Of a stretch of 64,000 nt of DNA, positions 23,653 through 30,721 are shown in pieces. Positions within the stretch are counted from its first letter, which is position 1; each line of letters starts with the position of its first letter. The position numbers and the translations under genes are program-made. Below the pieces are notes generated by a model, which saw only the letters and a list, made by a program, of their open reading frames with translations, was not told where the DNA came from and did no database searches. This DNA is from DASUPK01 sp963804595 (GTDB taxonomy: Bacteria; Actinomycetota; Thermoleophilia; Solirubrobacterales; 70-9). Location of the stretch: NCBI GenBank assembly GCA_963804595.1, contig CAWDQZ010000017.1:186001-250000 (forward strand), read 5' to 3'.

Positions 23653-24419
23653 GGCGCTATCTCTCGGTCGCGGGTGGCCTCGCGTGGCGACTGCTGCACA
23701 CGCTCGTCACGAACCCGCTGCTGTTCCTGCCGCCGATGCTGATGCCGATCTTCTTCTTCACCGCCTTCGCCGGTGGCCTCTCGGCGATCAGCAACGCGCC
23801 CGGCTTCGACTACGCGCCGGGCTACACCTCCTTCATCTTCGCCTTCGTCCTCTGCCAGAGCGCCGCCTTCGGCGGGGTCTTCAGCGGATTCTCGATCGCC
23901 GCGGACTTCCAGTTCGGATTCGGGCGGCGGCTCCTGCTGGCCACACCGCACCGCACGGCGCTGATCGTGGGCTACGGCGTCGTCGCGATGATCCGGGCGG
24001 CAGTGACGCTCACCGCCGTCACGTTGATCGCGCTCGCCGTCGGGATGAACCTCGAGGGCGGCGGACTCGATCTCTTCGGCATATACGCCCTGGCGGCGAT
24101 CATCAACGTGACCGGTCTCCTGTTCGCCGCCGGCGTGGCGCTGCGCTTCCGCAGCCTTCAGTCGACCCCGCTGATGCAGGTGCCCGTCTTCCTCTTTCTC
24201 TTCCTCGCGCCGGTCTACGTCCCGCGCGAGCTCCTCGGCGGCTGGGTGCACGCCGTGGCCCCGTTCAATCCGGCAACGCACGTGATGGAGACGGTGCGGG
24301 ACCTGATCGCCGGAACGGGCTCCGAGTACCTCGCGACGCTGGGGATCATCGCGGCGCTCCTCGCCGCGGTGTTCGTCTTCGCCATCACGGGCCTGCGGCG
24401 CGCCGAGGCCGCCGGCTAA
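23649..24419 (+). CDS. ABC exporter permease (DrrB-like), subunit 2
   Basis: A 256-residue ABC-2 permease, second half of the exporter pore. Helices include LLFLPPMLMPIFFFTAFAGG, YTSFIFAFVLCQSAAFGGVF, AVTLTAVTLIALAVGMNLEG, IYALAAIINVTGLLFAAGVA and FLFLFLAPVYVPRELLGGW, with the family motif VAPFNPATHVMETVRDL near the end. GTG start overlapping the previous stop (GTGA). A 7-bp hairpin immediately follows the stop. Confidence 0.92.
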   Translation: MRRYLSVAGGLAWRLLHTLVTNPLLFLPPMLMPIFFFTAFAGGLSAISNAPGFDYAPGYTSFIFAFVLCQSAAFGGVFSGFSIAADFQFGFGRRLLLATPHRTALIVGYGVVAMIRAAVTLTAVTLIALAVGMNLEGGGLDLFGIYALAAIINVTGLLFAAGVALRFRSLQSTPLMQVPVFLFLFLAPVYVPRELLGGWVHAVAPFNPATHVMETVRDLIAGTGSEYLATLGIIAALLAAVFVFAITGLRRAEAAG

Positions 24420-24436
24420 GCGGCCACCAGGCCGCT
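24419..24436. terminator. hairpin after the ABC operon
   Basis: AGCGGCC (24419-24425), loop ACCA, GGCCGCT (24430-24436), overlapping the last base of the permease stop region. A second stem lies inside the neighbouring REP-like element. Confidence 0.5.
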
Positions 24437-24454
24437 CCACGATGAGCGCAGCGG

Positions 24455-24887
24455 TTATGTGGGGCGGCCGCTTGTGGCCGCGTCCTGGTGGCGAAGCCGT
24501 TCACCAATCCTCTGGTCCGCGCGCCGCTTGGCGCCCTCGGTGACGAGCTTCCCCCAGCGGCTGCGATTGCGGGCGACCCAGCGGTAGGCGCGATCAGTGG
24601 CACCCGGCGTGCGCGCGGTGACCGTGGCCAGCGGCGCGCCGCCCGGCAGCAGCCGGAGGAGCGGCGGGAAGGCGGCACCCGCGGAGCGGACCGCGCCGTC
24701 CTCGTCCGGCGAGGTGCCAGGAGGCGAGCCGCTGCTCCTCGGGCATCCCTCGAAGCAGGCGATCGCCCTCCTCCGACTGGATCGCGACTGGGCGGATCGA
24801 GCCCTTCCGGTCCCAGGCGAGCACCTTGCCGAGGCCCCAGCGGCAGAAGCCGCAGTCCCGGTCGTAGAGCAACGTCGTTCGCGCCAT
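24455..24887 (-). pseudogene. DCC-family thiol-disulfide oxidoreductase with a frameshift
   Basis: From ATG 24887 the frame reads ARTTLLYDRDCGFCRWGLGK, the DxxCxxC motif of DCC (DUF393) proteins, and continues to LASWHLAG. At about 24704 one extra base (or two missing) shifts the frame; the correct continuation EDGAVRSAGAAFPPLLRLLP, then YRWVARNRSRWGKLVTEG, runs to a TAA at 24455. Joined, it is ~143 residues, normal for the family. The last ~15 residues are encoded by the REP-like repeat, so the native C-terminus may have been replaced. GGGAGA lies eight bases upstream of the ATG. Confidence 0.8.
24462..24500. repeat. REP-like 39-bp element, copy 2
   Basis: GGGCGGCCGCTTG (24462-24474) and TGGCGAAGCCGT (24489-24500) are identical to the blocks of copy 1 at 6339-6377 with the same 39-base span. 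The stem GCGGCC (24464-24469) / GGCCGC (24476-24481) is perfect. It covers the 3' end of the DCC gene. Confidence 0.6.
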
Positions 24888-24908
24888 GGCGAGATTCTCC
24901 CGAAGGGA

Positions 24909-24914
24909 TAGTGT
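24909..24914 (+). promoter_or_regulatory. leaderless -10 hexamer TAGTGT
   Basis: TAGTGT ends seven bases before GTG 24922. Confidence 0.5.
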
Positions 24915-24921
24915 CCTCATC

Positions 24922-25854
24922 GTGGCGACCGCAACCCTGTGGGAGGAAATCGTGGACGCCCTCCAGGCGATCAGCGGCGGTCCCCACCCGGGCTTCCGAG
25001 CGGTTCACGCCAAGGGAACGATCTGCGAGGGAACGTTCACCGCGACTCCCGAGGCGAAGCGGGTTTCACGCGCCGCGCACCTCCAGGGTGAGCCGGTCGA
25101 GACGACCGTCCGCTTCTCGAACGCGAGCGGCCACCCGCGCACCCCGGACGCCGACCTGCTGGCCGGCCGGGGCATGGCGGTGAAATTCCACCTCCCGGAC
25201 GGCGAGGCGACCGACATCGCTTCCGTGCCGCTCGTCGTCTTCCTCGCCCGGACCCCCGAGGACTTCCTGGAGATGAGCCGCGCCCGGGTTCCCGATCCCG
25301 AGACCGGGCAGCCCGATCCCGAGAAGCTCGGCGCCTATCTCGCCGCGCACCCGGAGACGGCCGCAGCTCTGCAGAAAGGAATCCCGAAGCTCGCCCCGAC
25401 CACGAGCTTCGCCACCTCCGACTTCCGCGCCCTGCACGCCTTTGGTCTGGTCGATTCCGACGGCGGCCTGCACTGGGGGCGCTACACCTGGGAGCCCGAG
25501 GCGGGCACCGAGTACCTGACCGATGAGCAACGTGAGGCGGCGTCGCGGAACTACCTCCAGGAGGAGATCAGGGAGCGTCTGGCCGACGGCATCGTCCGGT
25601 TCACGCTCGAGTTCACCGTGGCGAACGAGGGCGACACCCTCGACGACCCGACAGTCGAGTGGGAGGGTGACCACGAGGTCGTGGAGCTCGGCGAGCTCGA
25701 GGTGATCAGGGTCGTCGAGGAGGCAGAGACCCCGGACAACCCGATCGTCTTCGATCCGATGCGGCTCACCGATGGCATCGAGCCCTCCGACGACCCGATC
25801 CTCGCGGCCCGCCCAAAGGCCTACAGCGTCTCGATCGAACGGCGCAGCGCCTAG
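24922..25854 (+). CDS. catalase-related haem peroxidase (SrpA-like)
   Basis: A 310-residue member of the catalase superfamily, far shorter than classical catalases (about 480+). Distal His is in GFRAVHAKGTICEGTF and the Asn region in VRFSNASGHPRTPDA; AVKFHLPDGEATDI and TSFATSDFRALHAFGLVDSD follow. The proximal haem ligand is probably Tyr in RPKAY near the C-terminus (R-x3-Y). Small members such as SrpA act as peroxidases rather than catalases. I start at GTG 24922 after a -10 hexamer; ATG 24886 is in frame upstream. Stop CTAG is shared with the convergent gene. Confidence 0.88.
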   Translation: MATATLWEEIVDALQAISGGPHPGFRAVHAKGTICEGTFTATPEAKRVSRAAHLQGEPVETTVRFSNASGHPRTPDADLLAGRGMAVKFHLPDGEATDIASVPLVVFLARTPEDFLEMSRARVPDPETGQPDPEKLGAYLAAHPETAAALQKGIPKLAPTTSFATSDFRALHAFGLVDSDGGLHWGRYTWEPEAGTEYLTDEQREAASRNYLQEEIRERLADGIVRFTLEFTVANEGDTLDDPTVEWEGDHEVVELGELEVIRVVEEAETPDNPIVFDPMRLTDGIEPSDDPILAARPKAYSVSIERRSA

Positions 25855-26306
25855 CCGGAGAAGGTCAGAACGAACGCCGGATGGTCCGGGGCGATCCGGC
25901 GAAGCTCCTCGTCGGATGCGTCGGCGTCGATGCCGAGGAACCCCTTCACCTCCCAGGCCCACTTGTCCATGTAGAGGCGCAGCAGGGGGAGCTTGTCCGC
26001 GTCCGGCACCTCCTCGGCGTGGAAGCGGCGGACTTTGCGACCGGTGCGCAGCTCGCCCTCTCCGCCGGCGGCCCGCAGGTTGCGCACCCACTGGGTCGTG
26101 CCGCGCGGCGAGAGCAGGTACGTGCGCCCGTCGAGCTCGAACGGGTTGACCGGGTTGGTCCGCATCTCGCCGCTCCTGCGGCCACGGACCGCCAGCGTCC
26201 GCGAGCCGGCGACGCCGATGCCGAGACGGTGCAGGCCCTTGACCAGGGGGTTGACGATGTGGCTGGTGAACCAGTCCGGCTTCTTGTACTTCGGCTCGTC
26301 AGGCAC
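25851..26306 (-). CDS. deazaflavin (F420)-dependent nitroreductase-like protein
   Basis: A 151-residue protein of the Ddn/DUF385 family: VNPLVKGLHRLGIGVAGSRT, LAVRGRRSGEMRTNPVNPFE, YLLSPRGTTQWVRNLRAAGG and FHAEEVPDADKLPLLRLYMD. The SPRGxxxWVxNLRAAG block contacts F420 phosphate in homologues. It would use reduced F420 to reduce quinones or nitroaromatics. GTG 26306 has TAGGCT six bases upstream and no Shine-Dalgarno. Stop shared with the catalase-like gene through CTAG. Confidence 0.88.
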   Translation of the reverse strand: MPDEPKYKKPDWFTSHIVNPLVKGLHRLGIGVAGSRTLAVRGRRSGEMRTNPVNPFELDGRTYLLSPRGTTQWVRNLRAAGGEGELRTGRKVRRFHAEEVPDADKLPLLRLYMDKWAWEVKGFLGIDADASDEELRRIAPDHPAFVLTFSG

Positions 26307-26312
26307 GAACGC

Positions 26313-26318
26313 AGCCTA
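26313..26318 (-). promoter_or_regulatory. leaderless -10 hexamer TAGGCT
   Basis: On the minus strand TAGGCT ends six bases before GTG 26306. Confidence 0.6.
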
Positions 26319-26380
26319 GAGCAGGCCGCTTGACCTCTCTTTCGCGTTTCCAGCGGTCCCTCCCGGGTAAGGGAACGGCC

Positions 26381-26641
26381 ATGTCCACACTGGCAATCAT
26401 CGTGATCGTGGTGGTGGCGCTGATCGTGCTGCTGTTCGTCGCCCGGACGGTCATGCAGCGGCGCAGGATCGCTCGCGAACGTGAGATGCGGCGGCGGGAA
26501 GCCGAGGCGGAGGGCCATCGCTCGATGGCGGAGGACCACCGCCAGAAGGCCGAGGAGCTCCAGCAGAAGGCCCAGGTGGCCGAGGAGCGCGCCAGCCGCC
26601 ACGAGGAGCGCGCGAGCGAAGTCGCACCCGACCGGGACTGA
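26381..26641 (+). CDS. small membrane-anchored coiled-coil protein
   Basis: An 86-residue protein: one N-terminal transmembrane helix (STLAIIVIVVVALIVLLFVA) followed by a long, highly charged cytoplasmic helix (RRRIAREREMRRREAEAEGH, HRQKAEELQQKAQVAEERAS). ATG 26381 is preceded by aaggga. The pattern is common in actinobacteria next to stress or envelope genes. No family assigned. It is followed after three bases by another tiny membrane protein. Confidence 0.7.
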   Translation: MSTLAIIVIVVVALIVLLFVARTVMQRRRIAREREMRRREAEAEGHRSMAEDHRQKAEELQQKAQVAEERASRHEERASEVAPDRD

Positions 26642-26644
26642 CGC

Positions 26645-26824
26645 GTGTACAGACGCGGCGGTCCCGGCCTGCTGACGGTCATCTATCTGACCATCGGCGT
26701 CTTCGCCGCGGGCGATCACAACTACATCCATCACGACAACGTCCGGCAGGTCGTCTCGGCCCTGCTGGCGATCGCGCTCTGGCCGCTGGTTGTCTTCTTC
26801 GACGTCAACCTCCATATCCACTGA
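26645..26824 (+). CDS. small two-helix membrane protein, 59 aa
   Basis: GTG at 26645 opens a 59-residue frame: YRRGGPGLLTVIYLTIGVFA, AGDHNYIHHDNVRQVVSALL, AIALWPLVVFFDVNLHIH. Two hydrophobic helices flank a short polar loop with a His pair. The spacing of three bases from the previous gene suggests one transcript. Small proteins of this type in actinobacteria have no known function. Codon use looks normal for this genome. Confidence 0.6.
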   Translation: MYRRGGPGLLTVIYLTIGVFAAGDHNYIHHDNVRQVVSALLAIALWPLVVFFDVNLHIH

Positions 26825-26852
26825 CGGCCCTCGCTCGAGAGGTGGGTTGAAG

Positions 26853-26858
26853 TAGGTT
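26853..26858 (+). promoter_or_regulatory. leaderless -10 hexamer TAGGTT
   Basis: TAGGTT ends seven bases before GTG 26866. Confidence 0.5.
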
Positions 26859-26865
26859 CCGACGC

Positions 26866-27366
26866 GTGAGCGACGGCGACACGGTCATCAGCTGGCCCGA
26901 CGAGCACACGCCGGAGAACTCGGCGTTCCACGCGGTCAACGAGTTGCAGATGCGGGCTCAGCCGGAGGCGATCTGGGCGTGGCTGTGCCGACCCGACCTC
27001 TGGCCGACGTACTACTCGAACGCCAAGCTCATCAAGCATCTCGGCGGGCCCTGGCCGGAGCTCGAGCTCGGCAGCCGGTTCCGCTGGTGGAGCTTCGGCG
27101 CCTTCGTGACCTCGCAGGTGGTCGAGTACGAGCCGCCGGAGAGGATCGCCTGGGACGCCAAGGTGCTCGGCGGCCGTGGGTACCACGGCTGGCTGCTGCG
27201 ACCTCAGGAGGGCGGAACCTACGTGCGGACGGAGGAGACCCAGAAGGGCTGGGGCATAGTCGCGGTCAAGCCTGTGCTGCGCCCGATGATGGTTCGCCTG
27301 CACCAGCGCTGGCTCGAAGGGCTGGCGAGGGTGGCGGCCGAGGGCCCGCCTCCTCCGCCTACGTAA
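26866..27366 (+). CDS. SRPBCC-fold (START-like) protein
   Basis: A 166-residue protein with the helix-grip fold of polyketide cyclase/dehydrase-type SRPBCC domains: HAVNELQMRAQPEAIWAWLC, RPDLWPTYYSNAKLIKHLGG, SRFRWWSFGAFVTSQVVEYE, PPERIAWDAKV and a long C-terminal helix (VLRPMMVRLHQRWLEGLARV). It should bind a hydrophobic ligand in its cavity; no catalytic residue can be assigned. Leaderless-type GTG start. Its TAA stop forms part of the next gene's promoter. Confidence 0.82.
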   Translation: MSDGDTVISWPDEHTPENSAFHAVNELQMRAQPEAIWAWLCRPDLWPTYYSNAKLIKHLGGPWPELELGSRFRWWSFGAFVTSQVVEYEPPERIAWDAKVLGGRGYHGWLLRPQEGGTYVRTEETQKGWGIVAVKPVLRPMMVRLHQRWLEGLARVAAEGPPPPPT

Positions 27367-27369
27367 TCT
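27364..27369 (+). promoter_or_regulatory. leaderless -10 hexamer TAATCT overlapping stop codon
   Basis: TAATCT begins with the TAA stop of the SRPBCC gene and ends six bases before ATG 27376. Confidence 0.6.
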
Positions 27370-27375
27370 CTGGAC

Positions 27376-28893
27376 ATGGCCGCCATCGAGGAGCTCCAGG
27401 AACGGCTCGGCGCGATCCACGATCTGGGCCGCGCGGGCTCCCTGCTGGCATGGGACGAGCGGACGATGATGCCCAGGGGGGGCGCCGGCGCCCGCGCCGA
27501 CACCCTGGCGACCCTCGCCCGCGTGCGGCACGAGATGTTCATCGACGACGAGATCGGCGGCCTGATCGGTCGGGCCCGCTCTGAGATCGACGCGGACGTC
27601 CCCGCCGGCGAGTCGGTCGACGCCGACCTGATCAGGATCGTCGGCCGCGACTGGGAGAAGGCTCGCCGCGTGCCCTCCGATCTCCGCGCCGAGATGGCGC
27701 ATGCGAGCTCGGTGGCCGAGAACGCCTGGGTCGAGGCCAAGGAGCGCTCCGACTTCTCCATGCTGCTCCCCCACCTGGAGCGGAACGTCGAGCTCACTCG
27801 CCGCTTCGCCCACTGCTACGACGGCTTCCCCGGCTTCACCCGGACCTACGACGCCCTGCTCGACGAGTACGAGCCGGAGATGACCACCGACCAGATGCGC
27901 GTGGTGCTCACCGACCTCAGAGAGGGCCTGGTCCCAATCGTCGCCGATGCGACCGAGAACGGAGCGGGACCCGAGGTCGACCCCTTCCGCGGCGACTTCC
28001 CGGTCGACGCGCAGCGTGGACTGATCAATCAGCTGATCTCAGAGCTTCCCTTCCCGGAAGACTCCTGGCGGCTCGATCCGACGGAGCACCCCTTCGCACT
28101 CTCGATCTCGACGACGGACGTTCGCCTGACGACGCGCTATGACGAGGACAACCTCGGGATGGCCCTGTTCAGCGCGATGCACGAGTCGGGGCACGGCCTC
28201 TATGAGTCCGGGGTGGATCCGGAGCTGGAGAAATCGCCGCTCGGGAACGTGCGCTCGCTCGGCCTCCATGAGTCGCAGAGCCGCCTCTGGGAGAACTGGG
28301 TCGCACGGAGCCGCCCCTGGCTCGAGCATCACCTGCCGACCCTCCGCGAGCGGTTCCCCGAAGCGTTCGACGACGTCGACGCGACGGAACTCGAGCGCGC
28401 GGCGAACCGAGTGGAGCGCTCGCTGATCCGGATCGAGGCCGATGAGGTGACGTACAACCTCCACATCCTGATCCGCTTCGAGCTCGAGCTGGAGATCTTC
28501 GAGGAGGATCTGCCGCTGGTCGACCTCCCGGAAGCCTGGAATGCCCGCTACCGCGAGTACCTCGGGATCGAGGTCCCCGATGACGCGCATGGGGTGCTCC
28601 AGGACGTGCACTGGGCGGGCGGCGCCTTCGGCTACTTCCCCACCTACAGCCTCGGCAACGTCATCGCCGGCCAGCTCTGGGAGGCCGCGGGCCGCGATCT
28701 CGGCGATCTGCCGGCTCAAATCGCAGACGGGGATCTCGCCTCGCTCGGAGGGTGGTTGCGAGACCACGTCCACCGTCACGGCCGCCGCCTCTCACCCACC
28801 CAGATCCTCGAGCGCGCCGGCTGCGGCGAGCTGACGGTGGAACCCCTGCTCGCGCACCTGCGCGAGCGCGTGGCATTGGCCGTTCAGGCGTAA
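27376..28893 (+). CDS. M32-family carboxypeptidase
   Basis: A 505-residue metallocarboxypeptidase of family M32 (Taq carboxypeptidase type), removing C-terminal residues from peptides in the cytoplasm. The zinc site is H269-ESG-H273 in SAMHESGHGLYESGVDPE; the third ligand Glu is in SLGLHESQSRLWENWVARSR, the family signature. The N-terminal helical region opens LQERLGAIHDLGRAGSLLAW and DERTMMPRGG. The ATG is at family-typical position, with an overlapping stop/-10 arrangement upstream and no Shine-Dalgarno. Confidence 0.95.
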   Translation: MAAIEELQERLGAIHDLGRAGSLLAWDERTMMPRGGAGARADTLATLARVRHEMFIDDEIGGLIGRARSEIDADVPAGESVDADLIRIVGRDWEKARRVPSDLRAEMAHASSVAENAWVEAKERSDFSMLLPHLERNVELTRRFAHCYDGFPGFTRTYDALLDEYEPEMTTDQMRVVLTDLREGLVPIVADATENGAGPEVDPFRGDFPVDAQRGLINQLISELPFPEDSWRLDPTEHPFALSISTTDVRLTTRYDEDNLGMALFSAMHESGHGLYESGVDPELEKSPLGNVRSLGLHESQSRLWENWVARSRPWLEHHLPTLRERFPEAFDDVDATELERAANRVERSLIRIEADEVTYNLHILIRFELELEIFEEDLPLVDLPEAWNARYREYLGIEVPDDAHGVLQDVHWAGGAFGYFPTYSLGNVIAGQLWEAAGRDLGDLPAQIADGDLASLGGWLRDHVHRHGRRLSPTQILERAGCGELTVEPLLAHLRERVALAVQA

Positions 28894-28940
28894 CGAATCC
28901 CACAAGTTCGCGGAATTTGCGGGTAATGTTGCCTCGGGGA

Positions 28941-29846
28941 ATGGCCGTGGGATCCCATCGCAACGGCGTATACGGGGGCTGGACGCGCGCGGGAAGCACC
29001 CGCGTCTTCGTGCGCGTTCCGACTGAGCTCAAGGAGCGCTCGGAGCACCCGGATTCCTTCGACGGAAACGGGGATGCGCCCGAACTCGACGCCACGCCGA
29101 TCGTCCTGGTCCACGGGCTCACGTCGAGCCGCACTCTCAAGCCCCTGATCCGCACCCTCGGCACCCGGCGGCCGGTGTACGCGCCGGACATGCCGGGGTT
29201 CGGGATGAGCGATCAGCCGATCCATCCGCTCGACGTCCGCGGCCTGGCCGATGCGCTGAGGCGCTGGCTGTTCGACAACGAGCTAGCCCCCGCGATCGTC
29301 GTGGGCGTCTACTTCGGCTCTCAGGTCGCCGTGGAGCTGGCGGTCCGCCACCCCGCTGCCGTCGACCGCCTCGCCCTGGTCGGCCCCACCTTCGACCCGA
29401 AGGCGCGCAGCGCGAGCAGACTGGTGCTGCGCTGGGCCCGCAATGCACCGCGCTGGTCGCCCCGCCTCGCGCCCACGGTCGTGCACGACCTCATCGACGC
29501 GGGGCCCTGGCGCAACCTGCGGACCCTGCGGGAGGCGCTCGGGGACCGCATCGAGCGGAAACTCTCGAGGGTGGAGGCGCGGACCCTGGTGGTGCGACCC
29601 GAGCGCGACCACCTCGTCCCGGAGGCTTGGGCGGAGCGGGTGGCGGAGCTGATCCCCCACTCCGAGCTGGTCGTGCTGCCGAAGGCGGGCCATTCGATCA
29701 GGCCGCGAACGGCGGTCAGGCTTACGGCCCTGCTGGCGCGGTTTCTCGGCGACGGCGACGACGATCTCGAGTCTGAGGGGGAGCTCGAGTCAGAGGCCCG
29801 GCCCGTGCAGAACTTCAGAAAGGCTTTCGAGCCGGCGCCCCGCTAG
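28941..29846 (+). CDS. alpha/beta-hydrolase-fold protein lacking the nucleophile serine
   Basis: A ~301-residue alpha/beta-hydrolase-fold protein. The oxyanion strand is IVLVHGLTSSRTLKPLIRTL, followed by YAPDMPGFGMSDQP. The nucleophile elbow reads VVGVYFGSQVAVELAVRHP, where family members have GxSxG; codon TAC at 29310-29312 (about residue 124) places Tyr at the Ser position. The acid (VVRPERDHLVPEAW) and His (VLPKAGHSIRPRTA) remain. It may be a pseudoenzyme, or the neighbouring Ser (FGSQ) could act, which would be unusual. ATG 28926 is an in-frame alternative start. TAATGT at 28924-28929 may be the -10. Confidence 0.82.
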   Translation: MAVGSHRNGVYGGWTRAGSTRVFVRVPTELKERSEHPDSFDGNGDAPELDATPIVLVHGLTSSRTLKPLIRTLGTRRPVYAPDMPGFGMSDQPIHPLDVRGLADALRRWLFDNELAPAIVVGVYFGSQVAVELAVRHPAAVDRLALVGPTFDPKARSASRLVLRWARNAPRWSPRLAPTVVHDLIDAGPWRNLRTLREALGDRIERKLSRVEARTLVVRPERDHLVPEAWAERVAELIPHSELVVLPKAGHSIRPRTAVRLTALLARFLGDGDDDLESEGELESEARPVQNFRKAFEPAPR

Positions 29847-29857
29847 GGTCGCCCCCG

Positions 29858-30316
29858 ATGGAGATCCAGCGGCACAGGGCGCCGATCCGGATCGCCCTGC
29901 TCTTCCTGACGATCACTACCGGCATCCTCGCGATCTGGATCCTTGTCGCGCCAAAGGGCTTCTACGACGACTTCCCGGGCGCCGGTGTTCACTGGGTATC
30001 GGCGCTGCCGCCCTACAACGAGCACCTGGAGCGCGACTTCGGGGCCGCCTCGCTCGGTATCGCCGTGCTCACAGGGCTCGCCGCGTACTGGATGGATCGC
30101 CGCGTGATCCAGGCGGCGGCTTTCACCTTGATCGCGGCCGGCCTCCCGCACCTGATCTACCACCTGACCACGACCGGCCACTACTCGACCGGCGACAACG
30201 CCGCCAGTCTCTTCGGCCTGGCCGTCGACGTCGCCCTGCCGCTCGGGATCCTCTATCTGGTCAGCGACGGCGCGCAGCGGGCGACCGCGCGGCCGGCGGA
30301 ACCCGAACGGGTCTAG
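29858..30316 (+). CDS. four-helix membrane protein
   Basis: A 152-residue integral membrane protein with four helices: RIALLFLTITTGILAIWILV, AASLGIAVLTGLAAYWM, VIQAAAFTLIAAGLPHLIYH and LFGLAVDVALPLGILYLV. The motif FYDDFPGAGVHWVSALPPYN, then NEHLERDFGA, recurs in small actinobacterial membrane proteins. Function unknown. TAGGGT at 29844-29849, containing the previous stop codon, lies eight bases upstream of the ATG. The stop is shared with the convergent PRC-barrel gene as CTAG. Confidence 0.75.
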   Translation: MEIQRHRAPIRIALLFLTITTGILAIWILVAPKGFYDDFPGAGVHWVSALPPYNEHLERDFGAASLGIAVLTGLAAYWMDRRVIQAAAFTLIAAGLPHLIYHLTTTGHYSTGDNAASLFGLAVDVALPLGILYLVSDGAQRATARPAEPERV

Positions 30317-30687
30317 CCCTTCCCGGAGATCCGGTCCCAGGCGTGGCCGAGCTTGCGCCTCAGCTCCCCCTCCTCGGGATCGGTGAGGTCCTCGGCACTG
30401 ACCTCTACGGCGGCCGGATTGGCGCCGGGCTCCGGCAGGCTGTCGGCCTGCTGGCGGTCGATCTTCAGCAGCACGCCGCGCTCGAAGATCTCCTCCACCT
30501 CGGGGGCGTCGACGAAGCGATGGCCTCCGGGCAACACGCTGGTGTCGAGGACGATGCCGTCGAAGATGTCCTTCTCGGGCACCGCCAGAACGTGCTCGAC
30601 CTTCCCGATCCTCTCCCCGTCGCTGGTGTAGACGTCGACGCCCTCGTTGAGTGCGAGGTAGGAGCTCGGCGTTCCGAGATCTTCCAC
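30313..30687 (-). CDS. PRC-barrel-like protein
   Basis: About 124 residues with a PRC-barrel-like beta domain: YLALNEGVDVYTSDGERIGK, VEHVLAVPEKDIFDGIVLDT, GGHRFVDAPEVEEIFERGVL and LLKIDRQQADSLPEP, followed by an acidic helical tail (DLTDPEEGELRRKLGHAWDR). PRC-barrels occur in RimM, photosynthetic reaction centres and stress proteins; no role can be assigned. Start is GTG 30687 or TTG 30711; neither has a convincing ribosome site. Diverges closely from the LLM-class gene at 30722. Confidence 0.65.
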   Translation of the reverse strand: MEDLGTPSSYLALNEGVDVYTSDGERIGKVEHVLAVPEKDIFDGIVLDTSVLPGGHRFVDAPEVEEIFERGVLLKIDRQQADSLPEPGANPAAVEVSAEDLTDPEEGELRRKLGHAWDRISGKG

Positions 30688-30721
30688 GGCGGGGAGGCTA
30701 GCGCCCTGCAAGGATCCCGCG

